Positions 9,508-17,845 of a stretch of DNA of 64,000 nt are shown here, one piece after another. Position numbers and translations under genes: made by a program. The stretch's first letter is position 1; each line of letters opens with the position of its first letter. Source of the DNA: CTSOIL-112 sp964293815 (GTDB taxonomy: Bacteria > Pseudomonadota > Gammaproteobacteria > Burkholderiales > Burkholderiaceae); assembly GCA_964293815.1 (NCBI GenBank), contig CAXYYC010000007.1:18524-82523 (forward strand). Reading direction: 5' to 3'. The notes beneath the pieces were generated by a model, which was given only the letters and a program-made list of their open reading frames with translations, had not been told where the DNA came from and did no database searches.

Positions 9508-10236
9508 TTAGCGTTCGCCCAAAATATTCATATACCCCTGCATGGTTTTCTCCATGCCCTGCTCCAAACATTCCACAATCAGCGCATGCCCAATCGAAAC
9601 TTCCAAAATATTCGGAATTTCGATAAACCGTGCCAAGTTGTCTAAATTCAAATCATGCCCACCATTTACGCCCAAACCCGCATCTTGTGCGGCTTGCGCG
9701 GTTTTGGCAAATTGCGCCAAAATCACTTCATTTTCAGGCGTGCCGTAGGTTTCGGCATACGGCTCGGTGTATAGCTCCACGCGACTTGCGCCCAACTCTT
9801 TCGCCAACGCGACATTTGGACAATCGTAATCGACAAACAAACTGACGCGAACACCCGCCGCGTTCAATTCAGCACAAACTTCGCGCAAAAAATCCGCGTT
9901 ATTCGCCAAATCCCAGCCGTGATCCGAGGTGACTTGGTTCGGATCATCGGGAACCAGCGTGCATTGTGCGGGTTTCACTGCCAACACCACATCGAGAAAC
10001 TCGCGTGTCGGGTTGCCTTCTATATTCAATTCTGCGTTATAACGGTCACACACCACTTTGAGTTCATGCGCATCCGAGTAGCGCGCATGACGCTGATCGG
10101 GACGCGGGTGTAAGGTAATTCCATGCGCACCGAGTTGCAAAAAACGTTCAGAGAATGCCGCCACATCTGGATAATTGCGCCCACGCGAATTGCGGATCAG
10201 TGCGATTTTATTGATATTGACCGATAGCTGTGTCAT
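9508..10236 (-). CDS. pdxJ: Pyridoxine 5'-phosphate synthase
   Basis: PdxJ condenses 1-deoxy-D-xylulose 5-phosphate with 3-amino-2-oxopropyl phosphate to make pyridoxine 5'-phosphate, the last ring-closing step of the DXP-dependent vitamin B6 pathway. The 242-residue length is typical. Recognisable blocks are the N-terminal LSVNINKIALIRNSRG, the active-site HPRPDQRH, the ELNIEGNPT strand and the C-terminal phosphate-binding GGHDLN and SIGHALI. It lies 12 bp downstream of leuE on the same strand. Its position between carA and carB is unusual; in many genomes it sits by recO or acpS. Confidence 0.95.
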   Translation of the reverse strand: MTQLSVNINKIALIRNSRGRNYPDVAAFSERFLQLGAHGITLHPRPDQRHARYSDAHELKVVCDRYNAELNIEGNPTREFLDVVLAVKPAQCTLVPDDPNQVTSDHGWDLANNADFLREVCAELNAAGVRVSLFVDYDCPNVALAKELGASRVELYTEPYAETYGTPENEVILAQFAKTAQAAQDAGLGVNGGHDLNLDNLARFIEIPNILEVSIGHALIVECLEQGMEKTMQGYMNILGER

Positions 10237-10248
10237 GCACTCTTTTCC

Positions 10249-10947
10249 TTATTCCAAAGTGGCGGTCGCCAAACGCAGACCAAAGCCCAAAAACATCGCG
10301 CCAACCGTTCCCGTACCGAGCACCATCCACAATGGGCGTGCGCGAAAGGTTGCCGCTAACTTATCACCTGAGAAAATCAGCACGGACAGATAAATCATGC
10401 TGCACGCCTGCAAAATTGCAGCCAATACCAAAAACGCGAGCAATGGATGCGGCGCATCAGGGCGGACAAATTGAACGAAAAAGGATACACAAAACAATAT
10501 CGCTTTTGGGTTGATCAGACTAATCAACAGCGCCTTAATAAAAGGCGATTGGCTTTTGTGCGATACGGATTCCAGCCGTCCTTCATGCGCGTCTACGGTG
10601 CTGTTCTGCTCCAATTCGATTTGCGACAAAATATGAGCGCGGTTTTGCCAAATACGGTATGCGCCCATCAGCATTTTAAACCCCAAAAAGGCCAGATACA
10701 TACCACCGACCAACTTGAGCGTGGTAAAGACAGCCGGAGCAGTCTTGAACACCGTCGCCGCCCCCAGCGCTGCGAGCAGCATCAAAATTGAATCACCGAC
10801 AAACACACCCAATGCAGCCCGATAACCGTCGCGCACGCCTTTTTGCGCCGCTGTGGTCAATACGAACATCGAGTTCGGCCCGGGCAGTAAAATCACTGCG
10901 ATCGTACCAATGATAAAGGTGGTTAAACTCGTGATGCCTAAGTCCAT
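10249..10947 (-). CDS. leuE: LeuE-like amino acid exporter, LysE/RhtB family
   Basis: The protein has 232 residues and about six membrane helices. It closely resembles E. coli LeuE, a leucine exporter: LLPGPNSMFVL near the N-terminus, GVFVGDS, GGMYLAFLGFKML, INPKAILFCVSFFVQF and the C-terminal GFGLRLAT all have direct equivalents in my memory of that protein. It is larger by about 20 residues, mainly a loop between helices 3 and 4. It follows carA by 28 bp. The carA-leuE-carB arrangement is known from some Burkholderiales. Confidence 0.85.
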   Translation of the reverse strand: MDLGITSLTTFIIGTIAVILLPGPNSMFVLTTAAQKGVRDGYRAALGVFVGDSILMLLAALGAATVFKTAPAVFTTLKLVGGMYLAFLGFKMLMGAYRIWQNRAHILSQIELEQNSTVDAHEGRLESVSHKSQSPFIKALLISLINPKAILFCVSFFVQFVRPDAPHPLLAFLVLAAILQACSMIYLSVLIFSGDKLAATFRARPLWMVLGTGTVGAMFLGFGLRLATATLE

Positions 10948-10975
10948 CTAAATTCCTTAAATACGCCCCATACGT

Positions 10976-12121
10976 TTAGGCGCGAGCCGCGACCATATTA
11001 CCCACGAATCGGTCAAACAAATACGCGATGTCGTGCGGTCCGGGTGATGCTTCGGGGTGTCCTTGGAATGAAAACGCCGGTTTGTCCGTAAACGTGATTC
11101 CTTGTAAACTGCCGTCAAACAAGGAAATATGCGTCACGCGCACATTGGCTGGCAAGGTTTTTTCATCCGCGGCAAAGCCGTGGTTTTGCGAAGTAATCGC
11201 GACATGCCCCGTATCCAAATCTTTCACCGGATGATTCGCGCCGTGATGGCCGAATTTCATCTTCAGGGTTTTTGCACCTGAGGCCAATGCCAAAATTTGG
11301 TGTCCCAAGCAAATACCAAAAATCGGTACATTTTTATCCAAAAATTCACGGGTTGCGGCAATCGCGTAATCGCATGGCTCAGGATCGCCCGGGCCATTGG
11401 ATAAAAACACACCATCGGGATTCATGGCCAAAACTTCTGAGGCAGGCGTCTGCGCCGGTACGACGGTGATGGCACAACCGCGTTCGGCCAGCATACGCAG
11501 GATATTGCGTTTCACGCCAAAATCATACGCCACGACTTTAAACTTCGGCTCGGTTTGTTTGCCAAAACCCTCACCCAACTGCCATTCGGTTTCTGTCCAT
11601 TCATAAGCAGTTTTCGTCGTAACGACTTTTGCCAAATCTTGTCCGGCCATTCCGCCGAAACCCGCCGCAAGCGTTTTCGCCTGTTCAACATCGTCGCCGA
11701 CGAGAATACAGCCGCCTTGCGCACCTTTTTCGCGCAACACGCGGGTCAACGCGCGCGTATCAATGCCTGCGATCGCGACGATATGATTGGCTTTCAGATA
11801 ATCTGAGAGACTTTGCTCCGCGCGAAAATTGCTCACCGTCGCTGGTAAATCTTTGATAATCAAGCCCGCAGCATAGACTTTATCCGCTTCGACATCCTCA
11901 GAATTCACACCGACATTGCCGATGTGCGGATAGGTCAAAGTGACCATTTGCCCCGTGTACGACGGATCGGTCAAAATCTCTTGATAGCCGGTCATCGCGG
12001 TATTAAACACCACCTCCGCCACAGCATGACCGCTCGCGCCAATGCCGTAGCCCTGAAAAATCGTACCGTCTGCCAATGCCAAAATCGCTTTGGGAAACTG
12101 AGAAGAGAAAATCGGTAACAC
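10976..12121 (-). CDS. carA: Carbamoyl-phosphate synthase small subunit
   Basis: CarA is the glutaminase subunit that feeds ammonia to CarB. The 381-residue protein has an N-terminal CPSase_sm_chain domain (ALADGTIFQGYGIGASG...VFNTAMTGYQEILTDPSY) and a C-terminal class I amidotransferase domain. The nucleophile elbow is GICLGHQ, and the His/Glu pair is in GHPEASPGPHD. The start is a GTG at 12121, supported by AAAAGGAG seven bases upstream. It heads the carA-leuE-pdxJ gene string. Confidence 0.96.
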   Translation of the reverse strand: MLPIFSSQFPKAILALADGTIFQGYGIGASGHAVAEVVFNTAMTGYQEILTDPSYTGQMVTLTYPHIGNVGVNSEDVEADKVYAAGLIIKDLPATVSNFRAEQSLSDYLKANHIVAIAGIDTRALTRVLREKGAQGGCILVGDDVEQAKTLAAGFGGMAGQDLAKVVTTKTAYEWTETEWQLGEGFGKQTEPKFKVVAYDFGVKRNILRMLAERGCAITVVPAQTPASEVLAMNPDGVFLSNGPGDPEPCDYAIAATREFLDKNVPIFGICLGHQILALASGAKTLKMKFGHHGANHPVKDLDTGHVAITSQNHGFAADEKTLPANVRVTHISLFDGSLQGITFTDKPAFSFQGHPEASPGPHDIAYLFDRFVGNMVAARA

Positions 12122-12460
12122 GCTTGCTCCTTTTTACCTACAGGTTTACACTGTACCATGACGTTGTGAGTAGCCATCTTATTGACAGTCATGAAGTCGA
12201 TGGCGGGCGAAAAAAAACCGCCCTATCCATAATCACTCAGTGATTTGTCTTCAGGCGGCTTACTTGGCCAAAAACGGGAGGCGGCTCACAAAAAATTGTC
12301 ATTTGTACAGTCTATTCAATCGTCAAAACTAAATCTGCGGGATTTTAACAGAAATTTAAAGTAGCTATGACACAATAATTGCACTATTCCACTATTCCTA
12401 TAGATTATTGACTGCGCATCGATTGATTATTTTTTAACCACACCAACCAAAAGAAGAAAA
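12122..12460. other. Divergent control region between carA and tal
   Basis: This 339-bp region holds no convincing gene. Two direct copies of aggcggct lie at 12253-12260 and 12279-12286. A hairpin follows toward carA (gggcg 12205-12209 / cgccc 12219-12223) with an eight-A loop. In carA mRNA the two AGCCGCCT copies could pair with the GGGCGGTT arm of that hairpin, giving mutually exclusive folds. No U-rich terminator is visible, so an attenuator is only a possibility. The tal side is AT-rich. Confidence 0.4.
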
Positions 12461-13396
12461 ATGATGAATTCATTAGACCAACTCAAACAATACACCACCG
12501 TTGTCGCCGATACAGGCGATTTCCAGTCCATCGCGCAATTTTTGCCGCAGGACGCGACGACCAATCCGTCCCTGATTTTAAAAGCGGTACAAAAACCCGA
12601 ATATCAGCCGCTGTTTGCCGCCACCGTACAGGCGCACAAAGGTGAGCCTGTTGGCGAGATCATGAACCACATTTTAGTCGCATTTGGTTCAGAAATCCTC
12701 AAAATCATTCCCGGTCGCGTCTCGGCTGAGGTGGATGCGCGTTTATCATTCGATACAGCCGCAACGGTAGAAAAAGCAAAAACCGTGATCGCCCTATTTG
12801 AAGAAAAAGGCTACTCGCGCGAACGCATTTTGATCAAAATCGCCGCCACTTGGGAAGGCATTCAAGCCGCCAAAATCCTCGAAGCACAAGGCATTCATAC
12901 CAATTTGACCCTGATGTTCAGCCTCGCGCAAGCCGTCGCCTGCGCCAATGCCAACGTCACGCTGATTTCACCATTCGTCGGGCGTATTTACGACTGGTTC
13001 AAAAAACAAACGGGTACCGAATACGACACCAGCAACGACCCGGGCGTGGAATCCGTGCGCACGATCTACAACTACTACAAAAAATTTGGCATCAAAACCC
13101 AAGTCATGGGTGCGAGTTTCCGCAATATCGGGCAAATCATCGGTTTGGCCGGTTGTGACTTGTTGACCATCAGCCCCGATCTGCTCAAACAGTTGCAAAG
13201 CATGAATGAACCGGTCAACGCCGCACTCAATAGCGAAAATGCGCAGGCGCAAACCATCGAACCACTGAATCAGACCGAAGCCTCATTCCGCCTGATGCTG
13301 AACAACGACCCGATGGCGAATGAAAAACTCGCCGAAGGGATTCGCTTATTCTGCGTGGACACCGAAAAATTGATTGATTTGATTGAGCAACATTGA
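12461..13396 (+). CDS. tal: Transaldolase
   Basis: Transaldolase moves a dihydroxyacetone unit between sugar phosphates in the non-oxidative pentose phosphate pathway. The 311-residue protein is the classic TalA/TalB-type length. The DATTNPSLI signature is near residue 31, and the Schiff-base lysine is about Lys126 in ILIKIAATWEG. Phosphate-binding MGASFRN and FVGRIYDW are intact. The start could be 12461 or the adjacent ATG at 12464. It is monocistronic, with a terminator-like stem soon after. Confidence 0.95.
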   Translation: MMNSLDQLKQYTTVVADTGDFQSIAQFLPQDATTNPSLILKAVQKPEYQPLFAATVQAHKGEPVGEIMNHILVAFGSEILKIIPGRVSAEVDARLSFDTAATVEKAKTVIALFEEKGYSRERILIKIAATWEGIQAAKILEAQGIHTNLTLMFSLAQAVACANANVTLISPFVGRIYDWFKKQTGTEYDTSNDPGVESVRTIYNYYKKFGIKTQVMGASFRNIGQIIGLAGCDLLTISPDLLKQLQSMNEPVNAALNSENAQAQTIEPLNQTEASFRLMLNNDPMANEKLAEGIRLFCVDTEKLIDLIEQH

Positions 13397-13424
13397 TGCA
13401 CGCTTAATCCAGCAGCGTTACCCA

Positions 13425-13447
13425 ACCGCCACCCATTGTGTGGCGGT
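13425..13447 (+). repeat. First copy of a duplicated hairpin after tal
   Basis: An 8-bp stem (accgccac / gtggcggt) encloses a 7-nt loop. It differs by one loop base from the stem at 13671-13693. This copy is followed by cagattgctg rather than a T run, so it would be a poor terminator. Confidence 0.7.
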
Positions 13448-13503
13448 CAGATTGCTGACAAACCTCCAGCTTTGAATTTCAGCACAAAATCTAAGAAAAA
13501 TGA

Positions 13504-13629
13504 CGTCATACTCGCGCACGCGGGTATCCAGAGATTTTAATAAAAACAATAAGTTAGAGTGACAAACTAGATGACCGCAAGCTCGAAGCCAAAAAACGGC
13601 TTTCCCGCTAAAATCATGCGGGAATGACG
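13504..13629. repeat. Dispersed hairpin-ended repeat element
   Basis: About 126 bp begins with cgtcat and ends with atgacg, so the ends are inverted. Near each end is an inverted repeat: actcgc...gcgggt at the left and tcccgc / gcggga (13603-13608 with 13618-13623) at the right. The right end resembles a single hairpin at 48059-48091. It encodes nothing. The structure recalls short non-autonomous repeats such as neisserial dRS3-type units, but it is not identical to any I can name. Bases 13397-13911 contain only this element, the two duplicated stems and AT-rich promoter sequence. Confidence 0.5.
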
Positions 13630-13670
13630 AAACTTCGTTTTAACAAATGTGCCTCTTTGTCAACAGCCTC

Positions 13671-13700
13671 ACCGCCACCCATTATGTGGCGGTATTTTTT
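13671..13700 (+). terminator. Terminator-like second copy of the tal stem
   Basis: The same 8-bp stem as at 13425 recurs (13671-13678 / 13686-13693), here followed by a run of seven T residues. It is a good rho-independent terminator for tal, 275 bp beyond its stop. Confidence 0.8.
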
Positions 13701-13911
13701 TGACTTTTTGTCTAATGAACAGATAAAAGCCGATACATTGCCCCAACCCCTTAGATGATTTTTATTGCCAAAGCACATTGGCTCCCTGACTTTACAAAAC
13801 TTTACTTAGTGGACACAAACGCCGTATGTAAACGATTTAAAATTCAATCATCCACTACAGCAGTAATGTTTTTGGTGAGTTGTACTCTTCAATTTTTAAA
13901 AAGGATTAAAA

Positions 13912-14412
13912 ATGGCACTTAATCGTCAATGGGTAACTCCGCTGGTTGCAGGTTCTTTCATTTTGATGGGCGTTACCGGTCTTTTAATGTTTTTCCACCT
14001 TGATTCGGGTTTGAACAAAACCGCACACGAATGGCTCGGCTGGGCGATGGTCATTGCAGTTGTATTGCACGTTACAGTGAATTTCCAAGGGTTAAAAAAT
14101 ATGTTCCGCACCACTTTGGGCAAAGGCATCGTGGGTTTATTTACCGTGATTTTGGCCTTGAGCTTTTTCAACTTGGGTGGCGGTGAAGGCGATGGTAAAC
14201 CAGCATTTATGAGTTCCGTCAGCGTATTGTCCAACGCCTCTATCAGCGAACTGGCACAAATCAGTCATATTGACGAACAGACTTTGCTCACGCGCTTGCA
14301 ACAAGCGGGCGTGAACTCAGCAACATCACAGTCCTCGGTTAAACAATTGGTCGGCGACGACGTAGGCAAACAGATGCAAACTTTAAACAGCATCCTCAAA
14401 ACTACTCCATAA
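13912..14412 (+). CDS. DUF4405 domain membrane protein
   Basis: The 166-residue protein starts with a b-type-cytochrome-like membrane region: three hydrophobic helices at about residues 8-27, 37-59 and 72-90. The HEWLGW and VLHVTVNF elements are typical of DUF4405 proteins and could bind heme. The C-terminal 75 residues are soluble and hold a helix resembling the DUF4405-associated ISELAQ...DEQTLLTRLQQAG motif repeated loosely as SSVKQLVGDD. Function is not known. It has a good site (aaaagga) upstream and its own terminator. Confidence 0.7.
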   Translation: MALNRQWVTPLVAGSFILMGVTGLLMFFHLDSGLNKTAHEWLGWAMVIAVVLHVTVNFQGLKNMFRTTLGKGIVGLFTVILALSFFNLGGGEGDGKPAFMSSVSVLSNASISELAQISHIDEQTLLTRLQQAGVNSATSQSSVKQLVGDDVGKQMQTLNSILKTTP

Positions 14413-14440
14413 ATTCATCGTAAAATAGCCGCGTGTCCCT

Positions 14441-14474
14441 ATCGCTCAAATCAAGGTTTGAGCGATATTGGTTT
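14441..14474 (+). terminator. Terminator after the DUF4405 gene
   Basis: A 10-bp stem (atcgctcaaa / tttgagcgat) with a 6-nt loop is followed by attggttttt. It sits between the DUF4405 gene and macA. Confidence 0.7.
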
Positions 14475-14536
14475 TTGCCTGTGTACAATAGGCGCATCAT
14501 CAGACGTATTGAGACGTTAGATTAAGACGGATTTTT

Positions 14537-15697
14537 ATGAATATTTTGGCAAAACTGTGGCGCAACGTATGGATTCGCCGCCTGATTTACCTGATCGTAC
14601 TGCTGCTCGTCGCATGGCTCGTCAAGCTGGTCTTTTTCCCCAGCAAAGCGCAGAACAACTACATCACCGCATCGGTAACGCGCGGGGATTTGGAGCAAAC
14701 GGTACTGGCAACGGGCATCGTCAAGCCATACAAACAAGTCACCGTCGGCGCACAAGTCACGGGTGAAATCAAATCGCTCAAGGTCAAACTGGGGCAAACC
14801 GTGAAGCAAGGCGAGCTATTGGCCGTGATTGATCCGCGCACGCAGAAAAATACCCTGCAAACCGCACAAGCGCAGCTCAACAGCAACCAAGCCACCTTGG
14901 AAAAAGCGCAGTTGGACTTCAACCGCCAAAAAATGATGCTGGCCGAAGGCGCCACCTCAAAAGAAAATTTTGATGCCGCCAAAGCCGCTCTCGCCTCAGC
15001 CAAAGCCAACGTCGATCAATCGCGTGTCAATGTGGACAACGCCAAACTCTCACTTGGCTACACCCAAGTTGTCGCGCCGATAGACGGCGTAATCGTGTCG
15101 CTACCGGTCGAAGAAGGTCAAACGATTAACTCAAATCAATCGTCACCCACGCTGATGGCCATTGCCCAATTGGACAAAATCACCATCCGCGCCGAGATTT
15201 CCGAAGGCAACATCACCAAAGTGAGCGCCGGTATGCCCGCATATTTCAATATTTTGGGCGAAACCGACAAACGCTACGACACCACACTGCGCTCCATCGA
15301 TCCGGGGCCGACCACCTTATCGGACAACACCTCCAGCACTTCGTCCAGCACATCTTCATCCGCGATTTATTACTACGGACTATTGGACATGCCGAATGAG
15401 GATGGCAAACTGCGCATTTCCATGACCGCGCAAGTATCCATCATTGTCAACGCTGTCAAGCAGGTGTTGATCGTCCCATCCACCGCTTTGGGCGAGCGCA
15501 ATGCGCAAGGGCAATACAAAGTACTGGTTTTGGGCAAGGACAACATAACCACGGACAAATGGGTGGATGTTGGCTTAAACACCAACATCAATGCCGAAGT
15601 CAAATCCGGCCTGAGCGAAGGCGAGCAAGTCGTCGTGAGTCAATCCACCGACGCGTCGAAAACAACCTCTGGTCGCCGCATGGGTCCACCTATGTAA
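14537..15697 (+). CDS. macA: MacA-type efflux periplasmic adaptor
   Basis: MacA is the membrane-fusion subunit that links the MacB ABC pump to an outer-membrane channel. The 386-residue protein has one N-terminal membrane anchor (about residues 12-34). A lipoyl-like half follows (VKPYKQVTVGAQVTGEIKSLKVKLGQTVKQGELLA), then an alpha-helical hairpin (residues about 100-175), the returning lipoyl half (APIDGVIVSLPVEEGQTI) and a beta-barrel/membrane-proximal region. A Ser/Thr-rich stretch lies near residue 262. The gene is followed by macB after 49 bp and an outer-membrane factor, forming a complete tripartite operon. Confidence 0.93.
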   Translation: MNILAKLWRNVWIRRLIYLIVLLLVAWLVKLVFFPSKAQNNYITASVTRGDLEQTVLATGIVKPYKQVTVGAQVTGEIKSLKVKLGQTVKQGELLAVIDPRTQKNTLQTAQAQLNSNQATLEKAQLDFNRQKMMLAEGATSKENFDAAKAALASAKANVDQSRVNVDNAKLSLGYTQVVAPIDGVIVSLPVEEGQTINSNQSSPTLMAIAQLDKITIRAEISEGNITKVSAGMPAYFNILGETDKRYDTTLRSIDPGPTTLSDNTSSTSSSTSSSAIYYYGLLDMPNEDGKLRISMTAQVSIIVNAVKQVLIVPSTALGERNAQGQYKVLVLGKDNITTDKWVDVGLNTNINAEVKSGLSEGEQVVVSQSTDASKTTSGRRMGPPM

Positions 15698-15746
15698 GCT
15701 CGAATTAAGCCTCGAACCTATTAATCAACGTTCTACATTGGCCTCA

Positions 15747-17801
15747 ATGACACGCAACACCACACACACCACCGAACGTCCCGCACTGCTCGAAATTCGC
15801 AATTTATACCGCGAGTTTCCTTCGGGCGACGATGTGGTGACCGTTTTAAACAACATCAATCTGAAAATTGCCGCCGGCGAAATGGTCGCCATCATCGGCC
15901 AGTCAGGCTCCGGCAAATCCACTTTGATGAATATCCTCGGCTGTCTGGATCGGCCAACACGTGGCAGCTATCTGGTTAACGGTCATGAAACCGGCGACAT
16001 GGCGCCGGATGAATTGGCGCGTTTACGCCGTGAATATTTCGGCTTCATCTTTCAACGCTATCATCTGCTCGGCGATTTGGACGCAATGGGTAATGTTGAA
16101 GTACCCACCATTTATGCGGGCTATCCCACCGAACAACGGCGCTCGCGCAGCGCCGCCCTGCTTGAACGTCTGGGATTGGGGGATCGCAAACACCACCGTC
16201 CGAATCAACTCTCTGGCGGCCAACAACAGCGCGTGAGTATCGCGCGCGCATTGGTCAATGGCGGCGAAGTCATTCTCGCCGACGAACCAACCGGCGCATT
16301 AGACAGCCAAAGTGGGCAGGAAGTCATGCGCATCCTGCGTGAGTTGCACGCCGAAGGCCACACCGTCATCATCGTCACCCACGATGCGCAAGTCGCCGCG
16401 AATGCCAACCGCATCATCGAAATCCGCGACGGCAGCATCATTGACGATCGCCGTACAGATAAGAACAACGATGATAGTAACGAACATACCAACAGCAGCG
16501 AGCACATCAACAGCAACGACACACATACCCAAGAAAATGCCCGTCAGGTTCAACGCGAGGCACAACAACTCGCGCAAAGCGCTGGCAAACCCTTGTTCGG
16601 ACTATTTGACCGTTTCAAAGAAGCCGCACTGATGGCCGTGCGCGCTATGCTCGCGCACCGCACGCGTACCTTCCTGACCATGCTCGGCATCATCATCGGT
16701 ATTGCCTCCGTGGTCTCGGTCGTGGCTTTGGGCGAAGGCTCGCGGCAAAAAATCTTGGAGGACATCAGTTCGATGGGAACCAACACCATTGATATTTTCC
16801 CGGGTAAAGGCTGGGGTGACCGACGTGCCTCATCGATTCGCACGCTGACGGCGGCGGATGCGGAGGTTTTGGCGCAACAGCCCTATGTCAATTCGGTCAC
16901 GCCAAGGGTCAGCACCTCGGTGACTGTTCGTCTGGGCAATAATTCGGTCAGCGCGCAGGTGCAAGGTGTCGGCGAGCAGTATTTCCAAGTCAGAGGCATC
17001 AGCATGGATTTGGGTAAGCAATTTGATCGACAAGCCGTCACAGAATACGCGCAAGAAGCAGTGATTGACCCGAATACACGCAAAACCCTGTTTGGCGAAA
17101 GCGTCAATCCCATCGGCCAAGTCATCATGCTGGGCAATGTACCCGTGCGCATCATCGGCGTGAGTAAGGCACAATCCTCTGCCTTTGGCGGTGACGAAAA
17201 CCTGAATATCTGGGTTCCCTACACCACGGTTTTGAGCCGAATGCTGGGGCAAACCTATGTGCGCAACATCACCGTGCGCGTGTCCGACAGCGTCAGTAGC
17301 CAAGCCGCCGAACAAGGCATCACCAAAATCCTGACTCAGCGCCACGGTACGCAGGATTTTTACATCTCCAACAGCGACACCATCCGCCAAACCATTGAGT
17401 CCACCACGCGCACCATGACCTTATTGGTATCCATGATCGCGGTGATTTCGTTGATCGTCGGTGGCATTGGCGTGATGAACATTATGCTGGTCTCCGTCAC
17501 CGAGCGCACGCAGGAAATCGGTGTGCGCATGGCGGTCGGCGCGCGCCAAAGCGACATCATGCAGCAGTTTTTGATCGAGGCGATTATGGTGTGCCTGCTT
17601 GGCGGCCTGCTCGGTGTGGGCTTGGCCTTGGCCATCGGCGCTATTTTCGACCATTTTGTGAAGGATTTCAGTATGGCGTTCTCCGCTACCTCAATCATCG
17701 CGGCGTTCACCTGCTCCACCTTGATTGGTATGATTTTTGGCTTTTTACCGGCGAAAAATGCGGCCAAACTTGATCCGGTGATCGCCTTGTCACGTGAATA
17801 A
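15747..17801 (+). CDS. macB: MacB-type ABC efflux ATPase/permease
   Basis: MacB fuses an N-terminal ABC ATPase to a four-helix membrane domain with a large periplasmic domain. It acts as a mechanotransmitter that exports macrolides, peptides or heme-type substrates. The nucleotide-binding domain has Walker A GQSGSGKST, signature LSGGQQQRV and Walker B VILADEPTGALD. A low-complexity linker rich in Asn, Asp, Ser, His and Thr (about residues 235-265) leads to the first helix and MLGIIIGIASVVSV. The FtsX domain at the C-terminus has GGIGVMNIMLVSVTERTQEIGVRMAVGAR. The start is placed at ATG 15747; an in-frame TTG at 15738 is possible. Neither has a strong ribosome site, suggesting coupling to macA. 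Confidence 0.93.
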   Translation: MTRNTTHTTERPALLEIRNLYREFPSGDDVVTVLNNINLKIAAGEMVAIIGQSGSGKSTLMNILGCLDRPTRGSYLVNGHETGDMAPDELARLRREYFGFIFQRYHLLGDLDAMGNVEVPTIYAGYPTEQRRSRSAALLERLGLGDRKHHRPNQLSGGQQQRVSIARALVNGGEVILADEPTGALDSQSGQEVMRILRELHAEGHTVIIVTHDAQVAANANRIIEIRDGSIIDDRRTDKNNDDSNEHTNSSEHINSNDTHTQENARQVQREAQQLAQSAGKPLFGLFDRFKEAALMAVRAMLAHRTRTFLTMLGIIIGIASVVSVVALGEGSRQKILEDISSMGTNTIDIFPGKGWGDRRASSIRTLTAADAEVLAQQPYVNSVTPRVSTSVTVRLGNNSVSAQVQGVGEQYFQVRGISMDLGKQFDRQAVTEYAQEAVIDPNTRKTLFGESVNPIGQVIMLGNVPVRIIGVSKAQSSAFGGDENLNIWVPYTTVLSRMLGQTYVRNITVRVSDSVSSQAAEQGITKILTQRHGTQDFYISNSDTIRQTIESTTRTMTLLVSMIAVISLIVGGIGVMNIMLVSVTERTQEIGVRMAVGARQSDIMQQFLIEAIMVCLLGGLLGVGLALAIGAIFDHFVKDFSMAFSATSIIAAFTCSTLIGMIFGFLPAKNAAKLDPVIALSRE

Positions 17802-17825
17802 AGCGTGAATAAGGCGTGAATAAAT
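17793..17825 (+). repeat. 11-bp tandem repeat, three copies, at the macB stop
   Basis: Three consecutive 11-bp units (cgtgaataaag, cgtgaataagg, cgtgaataaat) span the macB stop codon, which lies in the first unit. They end 20 bp before the next gene's start. Confidence 0.85.
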
Positions 17826-17845
17826 CGCATCTGTGAGTACATATT

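Noticed and set aside
12202..12223. Hairpin with an eight-A loop as a tal or carA terminator
   Set aside because: No T run follows on either strand, so it does not meet the usual pattern; it is described as part of the control region instead.
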